A stretch of DNA of 64,000 nucleotides from Acidobacteriota bacterium (GTDB lineage Bacteria; Acidobacteriota; UBA6911; RPQK01; JAJDTT01). This document shows, one piece after another, positions 35,350 through 43,046 of this stretch. Where the stretch lies: the NCBI GenBank assembly GCA_028874215.1, contig JAPPLF010000061.1:124001-188000 (forward strand), given 5' to 3'. Each line of letters begins with the position of its first letter. Position 1 is the first letter of the stretch. The notes beneath the pieces were generated by a model. That model saw only the letters and a list, made by a program, of their open reading frames with translations. It had not been told where the DNA came from and made no database searches. The position numbers and the translations under genes are program-made.

Positions 35350-35848
35350 GGACCATCCTCCGCAACTGTCGTCAGAGCCGCTGCTGCCGCCACATGGACC
35401 ATTCCCATGAACATCAGAATCCCGGCGGCCCCTGCTCGTATAGTTATCCCTTTTCTCCGGCGTTGCAAACGACTCTCCGGGCGAAAAACCGGGACCGGGA
35501 CCTGGGCCCGGAAGGGTTGTCCACGGATTTTGTGGAAATGCCGGTGGAAAACGTTGTGAAGACACGATTCAAGGGGCTGTTAAATGGAGACTTTCTCCAT
35601 TTTGCATCCTTTTTGTGCAGTCTCTCAAGGCCCAGACTCCCGGAGCGGCACGAGACTTTCAACACGGACTGTCAACAGCCCGTGGCAAAAGTCGTCACGG
35701 CATTCGACCGTCCCTGCACAGGCGCGGACTGCGTTGCGATTCGGGCACATACTCCTGGTATGCGCGCCCATAGCGCCTTGTCCGGCGGGCGCAGGAACGG
35801 TCTCGGTGCTCGCGAGACTTTCACCACGGACTGTTAAACTGAACGGCA
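35350..35848. other. Non-coding divergent region with repeats, hairpin and DnaA-box-like 9-mers
   Basis: Roughly 500 bp between the divergent mcmA and the small unknown gene. Contents in order: a ribosome binding site for mcmA near 35355; a cluster of three 9-mers that each differ by one base from DnaA-box variants at 35517 (TTGTCCACG), 35531 (TGTGGAAAT) and 35543 (GGTGGAAAA); a 9-bp perfect hairpin AAATGGAGA-CTT-TCTCCATTT at 35582-35602 followed by an AT-rich stretch; an end fragment of the palindromic element at 35654-35672; and full copy C at 35674-35835. I see no additional gene in it. Confidence 0.6.
35674..35835 (-). repeat. Palindromic intergenic element, copy C (full length)
   Basis: Reverse-complement match to copy B over its whole length: read on the minus strand it opens AACAGTCCGTGGTGAAAGTC and closes GACTTTTGCCACGGGCTGTT. 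Shared internal blocks with B include CCGTTCCTGCGCCCGCCGG, GAGTATGTGCCCGAATCGC, and GGGACGGTCGAATGCCGTGA. An extra end fragment, GACTTTCAACACGGACTGT, precedes it at 35654-35672, as in copy B. The element ends 13 bp before the ATG of the small gene at 35849. Confidence 0.85.
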
Positions 35849-36118
35849 ATGTCCACTTCGGCTCGCGAAGATCTGATTCAGGAGGAGAATCGGAAACTCC
35901 GGCGCATGCGCTTTCTGGTCGATCTGACGCTCAGCGTGTTGTACCAGGACCCCAGGTTGACATTGGGCGAAGCCCGGCAGATGGTGCGGCGGACCGAGCG
36001 TGCCGTCCTGGGCATGTTTCCGGACAAAGAGTTCACCTTCCACCTGCTTCTCATGCCCCGTTTCGAGAGAGTCCTGCGGAAACGTTGGGGCAAAGGAATG
36101 GAACCGACCATCCACTGA
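35849..36118 (+). CDS. Conserved small protein of unknown function (89 residues)
   Basis: I cannot assign a family. The sequence is charged and mostly helical: an N-terminal segment REDLIQEENRKLRRMRFLV, a central DLTLSVLYQDPRLTLGEARQM, and a C-terminal stretch FTFHLLLMPRFERVLRKRWGK. No signal peptide, transmembrane segment or metal ligand cluster is evident. It lies 6 bp before dtd, so a shared operon is likely. Its start immediately follows palindromic copy C, whose edge leaves only about 13 bases for a leader, so the promoter may lie within the element or the gene may be nearly leaderless. No ribosome binding site is obvious. Confidence 0.6.
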   Translation: MSTSAREDLIQEENRKLRRMRFLVDLTLSVLYQDPRLTLGEARQMVRRTERAVLGMFPDKEFTFHLLLMPRFERVLRKRWGKGMEPTIH

Positions 36119-36124
36119 ATCGCC

Positions 36125-36577
36125 ATGCGAGTCGTGATCCAGCGGGTGTCGATGGCCGAGGTGGAGGTCCAGGGCCGCACGGTGGGCCGGATCGGCCCCG
36201 GATTGGCCGTCCTGGTTGCCGTATGCGCCGGTGACACCGACAGGGACCTGGCATTCATCAGAAAGAAGATCCTGCAGCTCCGCATCTTTCCGGATGAAGC
36301 CGGCAGGATGAACCGTTCACTTCTGGAAACGGGGCATTCGATACTTCTGGTCTCCCAATTCACGCTCTATGGCGACTGCCGAAAAGGGAACCGGCCCAGC
36401 TTCAGCAGGGCGGCGCCTCCCACCGCGGCCCGTGAGGTATACCGGCGCCTCGCGGAGTCCCTCCGGGAGCCGGGGGTGGTTGTGGAAACGGGCCGATTCG
36501 GCGCCATGATGGATTTGTCGCTGGTCAATGACGGTCCGGTGACTCTGATCGTCGACTCCAGAAAAGACGTTTATTGA
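36125..36577 (+). CDS. dtd: D-aminoacyl-tRNA deacylase
   Basis: Removes D-amino acids mis-attached to tRNA and also glycine from tRNA-Ala. The 150-residue protein starts MRVVIQRVSMAEVEV and keeps the family blocks VAVCAGDTDRDLAFI, LQLRIFPDEAGRMNRSL, the active-site strand VSQFTLYGDCRKGNRPSF at about 79-96, and the GAMMDLSLVNDGPVTLIVDS end containing the cross-subunit Gly-Pro of the catalytic pocket. Full length. The start is 6 bp after the small unknown gene. No unusual feature. Confidence 0.95.
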   Translation: MRVVIQRVSMAEVEVQGRTVGRIGPGLAVLVAVCAGDTDRDLAFIRKKILQLRIFPDEAGRMNRSLLETGHSILLVSQFTLYGDCRKGNRPSFSRAAPPTAAREVYRRLAESLREPGVVVETGRFGAMMDLSLVNDGPVTLIVDSRKDVY

Positions 36578-36701
36578 GAGACCTCCCGTGCCGGGGTCCA
36601 ACCGGTCCGGCGCCAGGCTGAAGAGACTGTAGAGTCTGCTGCCGGCAGTTCCCGGCAACCATCCCCGGCAGCACCGATATCGGAATGTGCCCGGATGTTC
36701 A

Positions 36702-36732
36702 TTGAAACTCGGGGCCATTTTCCGCGTATATA
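36702..36732 (+). promoter_or_regulatory. Candidate promoter of the anti-sigma/anti-anti-sigma operon
   Basis: TTGAAA at 36702-36707 resembles the -35 hexamer, and TATATA at 36727-36732 the -10, separated by 19 bases (one or two longer than ideal). The region from 36716 to 36745 is markedly AT-rich against its background. It would give a leader of about 65 bases before the ATG at 36805. A different sigma factor cannot be excluded; mapping the transcript start would decide. Confidence 0.4.
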
Positions 36733-36804
36733 TTTTTGTGTGACCGCGGCTTCACAAAGTCGGTGCGAACGTAGCACAGCTCATGCGCCGCGGAACCATC
36801 TGCA

Positions 36805-37293
36805 ATGAGCGATTCAGAGCAACGGGACGCGCACCGGCAAGAGTTGCCGAGTGAACTGGCGGGAAGGGGATTCGACAAGGAATTCGAGATGTCTTTCGGG
36901 AGCAATATTCAGTTTCTCGATCTGGTGCAGGAGATCTCCCAGAGCATCACTCGAATGGCCGGATTCGATGACGAGGCAAGCCATTGGATTTGCTTGTCGA
37001 TCCGCGAATCGGTGACCAATGCCATCCAGCACGGAAATCAGGAGGATGAGAGCAAGAGGGTGGGCGTCCGATTCCGCATCGATCGCCACCGTCTTCTCAT
37101 CACCGTTTCAGATCAGGGACGTGGTTTCGACGAGTCCTCGTTGCCGGATCCACTGGATACCGGGAATCTACTGAAACCCTCGGGCCGCGGGGTGTTCTTT
37201 GTGCATACCTTCATGGACAAAGTGACCTATCGGAATCTCAGGCAGGGGGGATTCGAAGTTACAATGGAGAAGTGGTTCAAACACACGATGTGA
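36805..37293 (+). CDS. ATP-binding anti-sigma factor / serine kinase (RsbW/SpoIIAB-like)
   Basis: GHKL-type kinase that usually binds a sigma factor or a regulator and phosphorylates a STAS partner. The 162-residue protein has an N-terminal extension, then the HATPase_c_2 domain: the N-box SIRESVTNAIQHGNQ with Glu 68 and Asn 72, the G1 box VSDQGRGFDE near 102-110, and SGRGVFFVHTFMDKV as G2. The next gene, 10 bp downstream, is a STAS anti-anti-sigma protein, a classical partner-switching pair. No sigma factor gene is present nearby, so the target may be encoded elsewhere or be a different protein. Confidence 0.9.
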   Translation: MSDSEQRDAHRQELPSELAGRGFDKEFEMSFGSNIQFLDLVQEISQSITRMAGFDDEASHWICLSIRESVTNAIQHGNQEDESKRVGVRFRIDRHRLLITVSDQGRGFDESSLPDPLDTGNLLKPSGRGVFFVHTFMDKVTYRNLRQGGFEVTMEKWFKHTM

Positions 37294-37303
37294 GGAGGTA
37301 ATC

Positions 37304-37642
37304 ATGAGCATCGCGACCAGAAACGTGCACGGCGTCACCATCCTGGATGTCCAGGGCAGAATCACCATCGGCGAAGAGAGCGCACTGATACGGAATACCA
37401 TACGGGGATTGGTCCAGTCGGGGCAGAAGAATCTACTCATGAACCTGGCCGATGTCCGCACGGTGGACAGCACCGGGATCGGCGAGCTGGTGAGCTCGTA
37501 CACTCACGTTGCAGACCAGGGAGGAGCGCTCAAGCTTCTCCATCTGACCAAGAGGACCCGGGAGCTGCTGGCCATCACCAAGCTTCTGACCGTTTTCGAT
37601 ACCTTCGAAAACGAGGCTGACGCGGTCGCCAGTTTCGCCTGA
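37304..37642 (+). CDS. STAS-domain anti-anti-sigma factor (RsbV/SpoIIAA-like)
   Basis: Phospho-switch partner of the upstream kinase: when not phosphorylated it binds the kinase and releases its target. The 112-residue STAS domain opens MSIATRNVHGVTILDVQGR, and has the phosphorylation site VRTVDSTGIGELVSSY with Ser 56 in the conserved position, then GGALKLLHLTKRTRELLAITKL. It follows an AGGAGGTAA ribosome binding site. It ends close to a 28-base palindrome and converges on rseP. Confidence 0.93.
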   Translation: MSIATRNVHGVTILDVQGRITIGEESALIRNTIRGLVQSGQKNLLMNLADVRTVDSTGIGELVSSYTHVADQGGALKLLHLTKRTRELLAITKLLTVFDTFENEADAVASFA

Positions 37643-37666
37643 TCGCTATCAGCCGAGGAGGCTCCC

Positions 37667-37694
37667 CCACCGGGCGCCGGCCGGCGCCCGGTGG
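37667..37694. terminator. 28-base perfect palindrome between convergent genes
   Basis: CCACCGGGCGCCGG at 37667-37680 is immediately followed by its exact reverse complement at 37681-37694, with no loop. It lies 25 bp after the STAS stop and about 120 bp from the rseP stop, the place of a bidirectional terminator. There is no T-tract in the plus direction (an A-rich run follows), so termination efficiency is uncertain; a cruciform or protein-binding site is an alternative reading. Confidence 0.5.
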
Positions 37695-37812
37695 AGTCAG
37701 GAGAGAAAAAAGGGATCGAGTCAGTCCGGCTGCCGTTTCCGTGATGAGACCACTCTCGACCGTGGTCCCCTCTACACGGAAACGACGCGCCTTTCTTCAC
37801 TCCCCCGATTTC

Positions 37813-39138
37813 TCAAAAGGGCAGATTCTTGGAGAGGTCGTTGAAGAGAATGACCCCCATCAGCAGGATCAGGAAAAAAAAGCCGGCCTGAAAGATCCGT
37901 TCCTTCACCTTCATGCTGAGGTCCCTGCCGATGAGCCCCTCGATGGCCAACATGGCGATGAGGCCTCCGTCCAGGACAGGGATGGGAAAGAGGTTCAGGA
38001 TCCCCAGGTTCAGGGACACCAGGGCCATGAATCCCATCAGGGGAACCAACCCGCCCGACGCGGCGGCCCCCGAATAGCGGGCGATGTCGATGGGACCTGA
38101 CATGCTCCGGAGGGAGGCCCTGCCGGTCACGATCTTGCCGATGATTTGACCGATCAAGAGGACCAATTCTCCGTTCCTCCGGATCGACAGGGCCAGGGAC
38201 TCCACGATTCCGTACTTCTCGACGCGGACGGGGGGACCTCGCTCGACACCGATCAGAACCCTGCCGTCGATCTCCGCCGGGCGAATGGTGGCCTCCAGGA
38301 ACTCTTCGCCCCGCCGCAGCTTGAACAGCAACGGTTCTCCTTCGCGTTCCGACACGAACGGCGAGATGGCAGAGGGTTCATCGACGGAACCGTTCTCTCC
38401 CCGGACCTCCAGGATCTCGTCACCCGGCTTCAATCCGGCGGCTTGCGCCGGCGAGCCTTCCATGGTTCCGGTGATGATGAATGGGATCCAGGGCTCCACT
38501 CCGATGGTTCCGATCTCGCCTCTTTCCGACGCCGCGGCGACCAGCACCCGTTTATCGATTCGTTTCCCTCCCCGGTCGAGAGTCAGGCGAAGGCTCTGCC
38601 CGGGACTCGTGGCGATGGCGATCTCGGCATCCTGCCAGGTGGACACTTCGTCTCCATCGATGGCCACGATCGTGTCGCGAATCTGAATCCCCGCCGCTAC
38701 GGCAGGGGAATCGTCGGCCACCGCCCCGATTTCCGCCGGTCCGGACCGGTAGGCGAGCACCTGGACCCCCAGCGTGTAGGCGGCGGCCGACAGCAGAACG
38801 GCCAGGACGATGTTCATCAAGGGGCCGGCCACGGCCACGGCGAAACGATGCCGCTTGGGGTGGGCCAGAAACTCGTCGCCGGAACCGGTGAACGACTCGT
38901 CATAGTTCTCTCCGGCCATCTTGACGTAACCGCCCAGGGGTAAAATGCTCACCCGGTAGTCGGTGTCGCCACGGCGAAACCCCGCCAGCCTGGGGCCGAA
39001 TCCGAGGGAGAACACGTCGACGCGAATGCCCAGATACTTGGCAACCGCGTAATGTCCCAACTCGTGGACGAAGATCATGACCCCCAAGACAAAAATGAAG
39101 GCCAGCAGGGTGGTCCCGAAATCACCGATCAACTGCAA
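37813..39138 (-). CDS. rseP: Site-2 intramembrane zinc metalloprotease RseP/RIP
   Basis: Cuts anti-sigma factors and signal peptides within the membrane. The 441-residue protein shows the zinc motif VHELGHYAVAKYLG with HExxH at residues 25-29, GGYVKMAGE, two PDZ domains (about 115-195 and 200-285), and the third zinc ligand in LNLFPIPVLDGG near the C-terminus with flanking transmembrane segments. Length is normal. It is the last gene of a truA-uppS-cdsA-dxr-rseP cluster, as in many bacteria. The N-terminal start at 39138 is well supported by the hydrophobic MQLIGDFGTTLLAF opening. Confidence 0.95.
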   Translation of the reverse strand: MQLIGDFGTTLLAFIFVLGVMIFVHELGHYAVAKYLGIRVDVFSLGFGPRLAGFRRGDTDYRVSILPLGGYVKMAGENYDESFTGSGDEFLAHPKRHRFAVAVAGPLMNIVLAVLLSAAAYTLGVQVLAYRSGPAEIGAVADDSPAVAAGIQIRDTIVAIDGDEVSTWQDAEIAIATSPGQSLRLTLDRGGKRIDKRVLVAAASERGEIGTIGVEPWIPFIITGTMEGSPAQAAGLKPGDEILEVRGENGSVDEPSAISPFVSEREGEPLLFKLRRGEEFLEATIRPAEIDGRVLIGVERGPPVRVEKYGIVESLALSIRRNGELVLLIGQIIGKIVTGRASLRSMSGPIDIARYSGAAASGGLVPLMGFMALVSLNLGILNLFPIPVLDGGLIAMLAIEGLIGRDLSMKVKERIFQAGFFFLILLMGVILFNDLSKNLPF

Positions 39139-39287
39139 AGGAATCTCGCCTTTCTGACAGGGCTCCAGGGACGGAACTCGGTATCCCTGCGACCCGCCGT
39201 CTCAATCGTAAACGACATTCGCTCCAACTCTCGGATCCTCAAACGTGCCGCAGCCCGCTTCTGTTCCCCGTTCTCCCCCGCGGGCAG

Positions 39288-40439
39288 TCAGATTCTGGCC
39301 AGAGCCAGTTCGTTTGCCACGCGCCGGGACCTCCGGTCCGCTTCCAGAACGACTTCCAGGGAATCGGGTTCCTGTGGCCGGTGCCGGTCCAGCACTCCCT
39401 CGATCGTGGCGGGAATATCCCGAAAAGGAATTCGTTCCTCCAGAAATAGTCCGACGGCCACTTCGTTGGCGGCATTGAGGGCCGCGGGGTAGGTCCGTCC
39501 CTCTTGCAGAGCCGCTCCGGCCAGGCGCAGGCAGGGAAACTTGACGGGGTCCGGCGGATGGAACGCCAGCGGCGTCAACGCGAACAGGTCCAGGGACGGG
39601 ACCGGCAGGCTGCAGCGGTCCGGGTAGCTCAGGGCGTAGCCGATGGGAAGACGCATGTCGGTGATTCCCAGTTGGGCCATGATGGCCCCGTCCACGAACT
39701 CCACCATGGAGTGAATCATCGATTGGGGATGGATCACGATTTCCACCTGCCCCGGCCGCAGGCCGAAAAGATGGTGCGCTTCGATCACCTCCAGACCCTT
39801 GTTCATGAGCGTGGCCGAGTCCACGGTGATCTTGGGTCCCATCTTCCAGGTCGGATGGTTCAAGGCCTCCTGTACCGTCACGTCGCTCAGCTCCCGGAGG
39901 GACTTGCCAAAGAAGGGGCCGCCGGAAGCGGTGAGCAGAATCCGCTTGACCTGGGCCATCCGCTCCCCGTTGAGACATTGGTGAATGGCGCTGTGCTCGC
40001 TGTCGACGGGCAGCAGGCGGACCTTTGCGTCCCGGACCTCCCGCATCACCAACTCCCCCGCCATCACCAACGTCTCTTTGTTGGCCAGAGCCACGTCCCG
40101 GCCCGCCAGGATGGCGGCCAGCGTGGGAATCAGACCCGCGGCACCGGTAATGGCTGCCACCACCATTCCCGCCTCCACTTCGGCGGCCAGTTTCGACACC
40201 CCTTCCTGCCCCTCCCAAACCGGCGTCCCCGGAAGTCGCTGCCGGAGCCACGCCGCCTGCTCACGATCATGAAGGGCGACGGCGAGCGGAGAATATTTCC
40301 GGGCCTGTTCCAGGAGTCGAGCGGCATTTCTTCGCGCCGCCAACCCCACGATCCGGAACTGATCCGGGTTCAGATCGACCAGACTCAGCGTGCTGCGTCC
40401 AACGGAACCCGTAGAGCCCAGAATCGAAATCTTCTTCAT
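39288..40439 (-). CDS. dxr: 1-deoxy-D-xylulose 5-phosphate reductoisomerase
   Basis: Second step of the MEP pathway to isoprenoid precursors, which feed undecaprenyl phosphate made by UppS next door. The 383-residue protein has the NADPH loop ISILGSTGSVGRSTLSLV at residues 4-21, ALANKETLVMAGELV, LLPVDSEHSAIHQCLNG with the metal-binding Asp and Glu, TASGGPF, HPTWKMGPKITVDSATLMNKG and VIHPQSMIHSMVEFVDGA. All expected. Length is normal. There is a 146-bp gap to cdsA that contains a partial copy of the palindromic element. Confidence 0.96.
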   Translation of the reverse strand: MKKISILGSTGSVGRSTLSLVDLNPDQFRIVGLAARRNAARLLEQARKYSPLAVALHDREQAAWLRQRLPGTPVWEGQEGVSKLAAEVEAGMVVAAITGAAGLIPTLAAILAGRDVALANKETLVMAGELVMREVRDAKVRLLPVDSEHSAIHQCLNGERMAQVKRILLTASGGPFFGKSLRELSDVTVQEALNHPTWKMGPKITVDSATLMNKGLEVIEAHHLFGLRPGQVEIVIHPQSMIHSMVEFVDGAIMAQLGITDMRLPIGYALSYPDRCSLPVPSLDLFALTPLAFHPPDPVKFPCLRLAGAALQEGRTYPAALNAANEVAVGLFLEERIPFRDIPATIEGVLDRHRPQEPDSLEVVLEADRRSRRVANELALARI

Positions 40440-40482
40440 CTTCTTCCGGGGTTCGTCAGGCGATCGATCGAGCGCGGCGCTG

Positions 40483-40545
40483 AACAGCCCGTGGTAAAAG
40501 TCGTCACGGCATTCGACAGTCCAGGGCCAAAATCGATGCGGACTT
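40483..40545 (+). repeat. Palindromic intergenic element, copy D (partial)
   Basis: AACAGCCCGTGGTAAAAGTCGTCACGGCATTCGACAG at 40483 matches the left part of copy C over about 40 bases with few changes. About 15 bases later GCGGACTTTCAGG resembles the other end, so this may be an internally deleted copy of about 60 bases. It lies between the dxr start and cdsA stop. Confidence 0.6.
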
Positions 40546-40585
40546 TCAGGCGCGAAGAAACGCGCCGAATAGCCGTCTCAGCGCA

Positions 40586-41365
40586 TCATCCTAGCAGAAA
40601 AGACAGGCAATGATAGACGGGAAAAGCGAAGAGCAGACTGTCGATCCGGTCCAAAATTCCCCCGTGTCCGGGAATCAGGGAACCGCTGTCCTTGGCGCCG
40701 ACGGCACGCTTGAGGAGCGACTCGAAGAGATCCCCCAGGATGGCTGCCAACCCCACCACGACGCCTACCAGCGACAACAATCCCCAATCGGAACGGCCGA
40801 GCAGGCCATACCCCAACAATACGGCCAGCGCCGGCGCGGCGGCGAGACCGGCGGCGAATCCCTCCAGGGACTTCGCCGGGCTCAACCGGGGAACGATGCG
40901 GCGGCGTCCCCAGCGCGACCCGACCAGATAAGCTGCGATGTCGCATGACCAGACGATGGCCAGAATCATGAGCAGCTCGTCGGATCTGTTCCGGTACCCG
41001 GCCAGCAACGACACGGGCAGCCCCAGATACAAGAGCGCCATGAGGCTGGCCGAAGCCGAAGCCAGGGCGTCCCGGTGGTTGGAGAACCGGTAGAGATTGG
41101 CGGTGAACAGGAAGAGGCAGGCTCCCAGCAGGTAGGCTACGACCGCGTTCCCTCCCTGATTCCACACCCAGGGAAGAATCAGGCACGCGGCGATGGCAGG
41201 AAGGGGCTTCCTGGCTCCCAAGGGCGCCAGGAGCCGAAACAGTTCCAGGACTGCGATCAGGAGGATCAGATCCAGGAAGCCCAGGAACACCGGGGCGGGC
41301 GCCAACACGATAATCAAGAGGACCAGCGGCGCCAGTACGGCGACGCTCAGGGTGCGGAGGATCAT
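40586..41365 (-). CDS. cdsA: Phosphatidate cytidylyltransferase
   Basis: Makes CDP-diacylglycerol from phosphatidic acid and CTP, the precursor of phospholipids, at the inner membrane. The 259-residue protein is highly hydrophobic (about seven or eight segments) and ends with the complete family signature SLLKRAVGAKDSGSLIPGHG followed by GILDRIDSLL. Start and stop are coupled with uppS: the ATG overlaps the uppS stop by four bases. The product links to pgpA at 30 kb via phosphatidylglycerol synthesis. Confidence 0.96.
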   Translation of the reverse strand: MILRTLSVAVLAPLVLLIIVLAPAPVFLGFLDLILLIAVLELFRLLAPLGARKPLPAIAACLILPWVWNQGGNAVVAYLLGACLFLFTANLYRFSNHRDALASASASLMALLYLGLPVSLLAGYRNRSDELLMILAIVWSCDIAAYLVGSRWGRRRIVPRLSPAKSLEGFAAGLAAAPALAVLLGYGLLGRSDWGLLSLVGVVVGLAAILGDLFESLLKRAVGAKDSGSLIPGHGGILDRIDSLLFAFPVYHCLSFLLG

Positions 41366-42153
41366 CTGGCGCCTTGCAGGGAACGGGATCGGATTCCCCC
41401 GTAACGCCGCTCCCGCTTCTGGTAGGCCAGGATCGACTCCAGCAGGTGTTGGGACCGGAAGTCCGGCCAGAACACGTCGGTGACGTAGATCTCGGAGTAC
41501 GCGATCTGCCAGAGCAGGAAGTTGCTGATTCGCATCTCTCCGCTGGTGCGGATCAAGAGATCCGGATCGGGAAGATCGCCCGTATAGAGACTCCGCTGCA
41601 CCTCCAATTCACTCACCCGCCGGGTTCTCCCCTGCAGGAGCAGTGAGTTGAACGCGTCCACCAGTTCGGCCCGGCCGCTGTAGTTCAGCGCCAGGACCAT
41701 CTTCATCCCCCGGTTGAACCGGGACTCCTCCTCGACGTGCCGCAACTCCCTCCGGACCGAGCGGGGAAGCTCGTGGATCCGCCCGATGGCGTGGAAACGA
41801 ATGTCGTTTTCCTGGATCTCCGGCAACTCCTTCCGCAGATATTCCTTGAGCAGCTCCATCAAGGTATTGACCTCGCTCATGGGCCGCTTCCAGTTCTCCA
41901 CCGAGAAGGCGTAGAGGGTCAGCACCGGGATGTTGAGCCGGACGCTGGTCTCGACCGTAGCCCGAACCGCCTTGATCCCGGCGTTGTGGCCCTTGACCCG
42001 GGGCAGGCCCCGCTGCCGGGCCCAGCGGCCGTTACCGTCCATGATGATGGCCACATGGCGGGGCAACTTGTGTGGATCGAGTTGCGCCAGCAGGCGCGCT
42101 TCCAGGCTTCCAGGCTCGACGATGCCGGTGAAGTTCTCAAAGGGGGGAGTCAT
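41362..42153 (-). CDS. uppS: Undecaprenyl diphosphate synthase (cis-prenyltransferase)
   Basis: Makes the C55 lipid carrier precursor for peptidoglycan and LPS. The 263-residue protein has IIMDGNGRWARQRGL with the catalytic Asp 39, GHNAGIKAVRATVETSVRL, LTLYAFSVENWKRP, ALNYSGRAELVDAFNSL, and the LLIRTSGEMRISNFLLWQIA and EIYVTDVFWPDF ends. Usual length. A short N-terminal extension of about 30 residues precedes the core. Overlaps cdsA by four bases. Lies 66 bp downstream of truA on the same strand. Confidence 0.96.
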   Translation of the reverse strand: MTPPFENFTGIVEPGSLEARLLAQLDPHKLPRHVAIIMDGNGRWARQRGLPRVKGHNAGIKAVRATVETSVRLNIPVLTLYAFSVENWKRPMSEVNTLMELLKEYLRKELPEIQENDIRFHAIGRIHELPRSVRRELRHVEEESRFNRGMKMVLALNYSGRAELVDAFNSLLLQGRTRRVSELEVQRSLYTGDLPDPDLLIRTSGEMRISNFLLWQIAYSEIYVTDVFWPDFRSQHLLESILAYQKRERRYGGIRSRSLQGAR

Positions 42154-42219
42154 TGCGGTGGGCTAAATCTACCACAATTCGGAGCCCTCCCGGATGGGAC
42201 CGAGCGGTGACTGGAGCTT

Positions 42220-43008
42220 TCAATTCCGGTACCACACCCGCGCCAGGAACAGGCCATGCGCGGGGGCGGTGGGCCCGGCCAGGCGCCGGTCCCGGGATTC
42301 CAGAATCGCGGTCATGTCCGTCGCCGGCCTTTGACCGTGTCCAATCTGGATCATGGTGCCCGCGAGGTTCCGGACCATGTGATGGAGAAAGCCGTCACCC
42401 TCGATTCGGTAGGAAAAGTGCCTTCCCTTCCGCCGCCAACGGGAAACGAAAACGGTTCGGACGCGGTTCTTCACCTGCGACGCCGAGGCCGTAAAGCCGG
42501 TGAAATCACGGGTGCCGACGATCAGTTCCGACGCCTGTTGCATCGCCTCCAGGGAGAGGGGGCGGTAGACCTGCAGCACCCTGCCCTCCAGAAACGGAGA
42601 GAGTATGGGGCCGTTGTAGAGACGATAGATGTAGCGTTTCCGCGTCGCGTCCTTCTGGGCATGAAAGGCGTCGGAAGCCACGCTCAACCGGAGCACCCGA
42701 ATCCGGGAGGGGAGAACGCCGTTGAGAGATTTCAGCAGGCGGTCGGGCGTCCGTTGACGACGGAGCCTGAAGTGCGCCACCTGGCCCAGGGCATGCACCC
42801 CGGCATCGGTTCTCCCGGCGCCCACGACGGAGACGGTCTCGCCCGTGATCCGGGCCAGCGCGGCTTCGAGGGTTCCGCCGATGGTGGGACGATTCTTCTG
42901 GACCTGCCACCCGGAATAACCCTCGGAGCGATACTGGACCACACAACGATACTTGGTCAAAACCCGTTCGATCCCCCGGTTGCGGACTCTGGCCCACCGA
43001 GACGCCAT
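42220..43008 (-). CDS. truA: tRNA pseudouridine(38-40) synthase TruA
   Basis: Converts uridines 38-40 of tRNA anticodon stems to pseudouridine. The 262-residue protein has the catalytic block GAGRTDAGVHALGQVAHF with Asp 68, RKRYIYRLYNGPILSPFLEG, FTGFTASASQVKNRVRTVF and DGFLHHMVRNLAGTMIQIG. Length is normal. The start is divergent from yebC with only 38 bp between them, so the two promoters overlap or are very close. Confidence 0.94.
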   Translation of the reverse strand: MASRWARVRNRGIERVLTKYRCVVQYRSEGYSGWQVQKNRPTIGGTLEAALARITGETVSVVGAGRTDAGVHALGQVAHFRLRRQRTPDRLLKSLNGVLPSRIRVLRLSVASDAFHAQKDATRKRYIYRLYNGPILSPFLEGRVLQVYRPLSLEAMQQASELIVGTRDFTGFTASASQVKNRVRTVFVSRWRRKGRHFSYRIEGDGFLHHMVRNLAGTMIQIGHGQRPATDMTAILESRDRRLAGPTAPAHGLFLARVWYRN

Positions 43009-43046
43009 GTTACAATAGGCGCCAACAACGACCAGGAGATCCGCCC

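Noticed and set aside
33655-35559. Plus-strand open frame of 634 codons opposite methylmalonyl-CoA mutase
   Set aside because: Antisense frame without motifs; the minus-strand mutase is certain.
35550-35610. The hairpin at 35582-35602 as a rho-independent terminator of mcmA or an upstream gene
   Set aside because: mcmA is read in the other direction and starts at 35349, no gene ends next to this hairpin, and the stem is AT-rich with a 3-base loop; kept only as a structural note.
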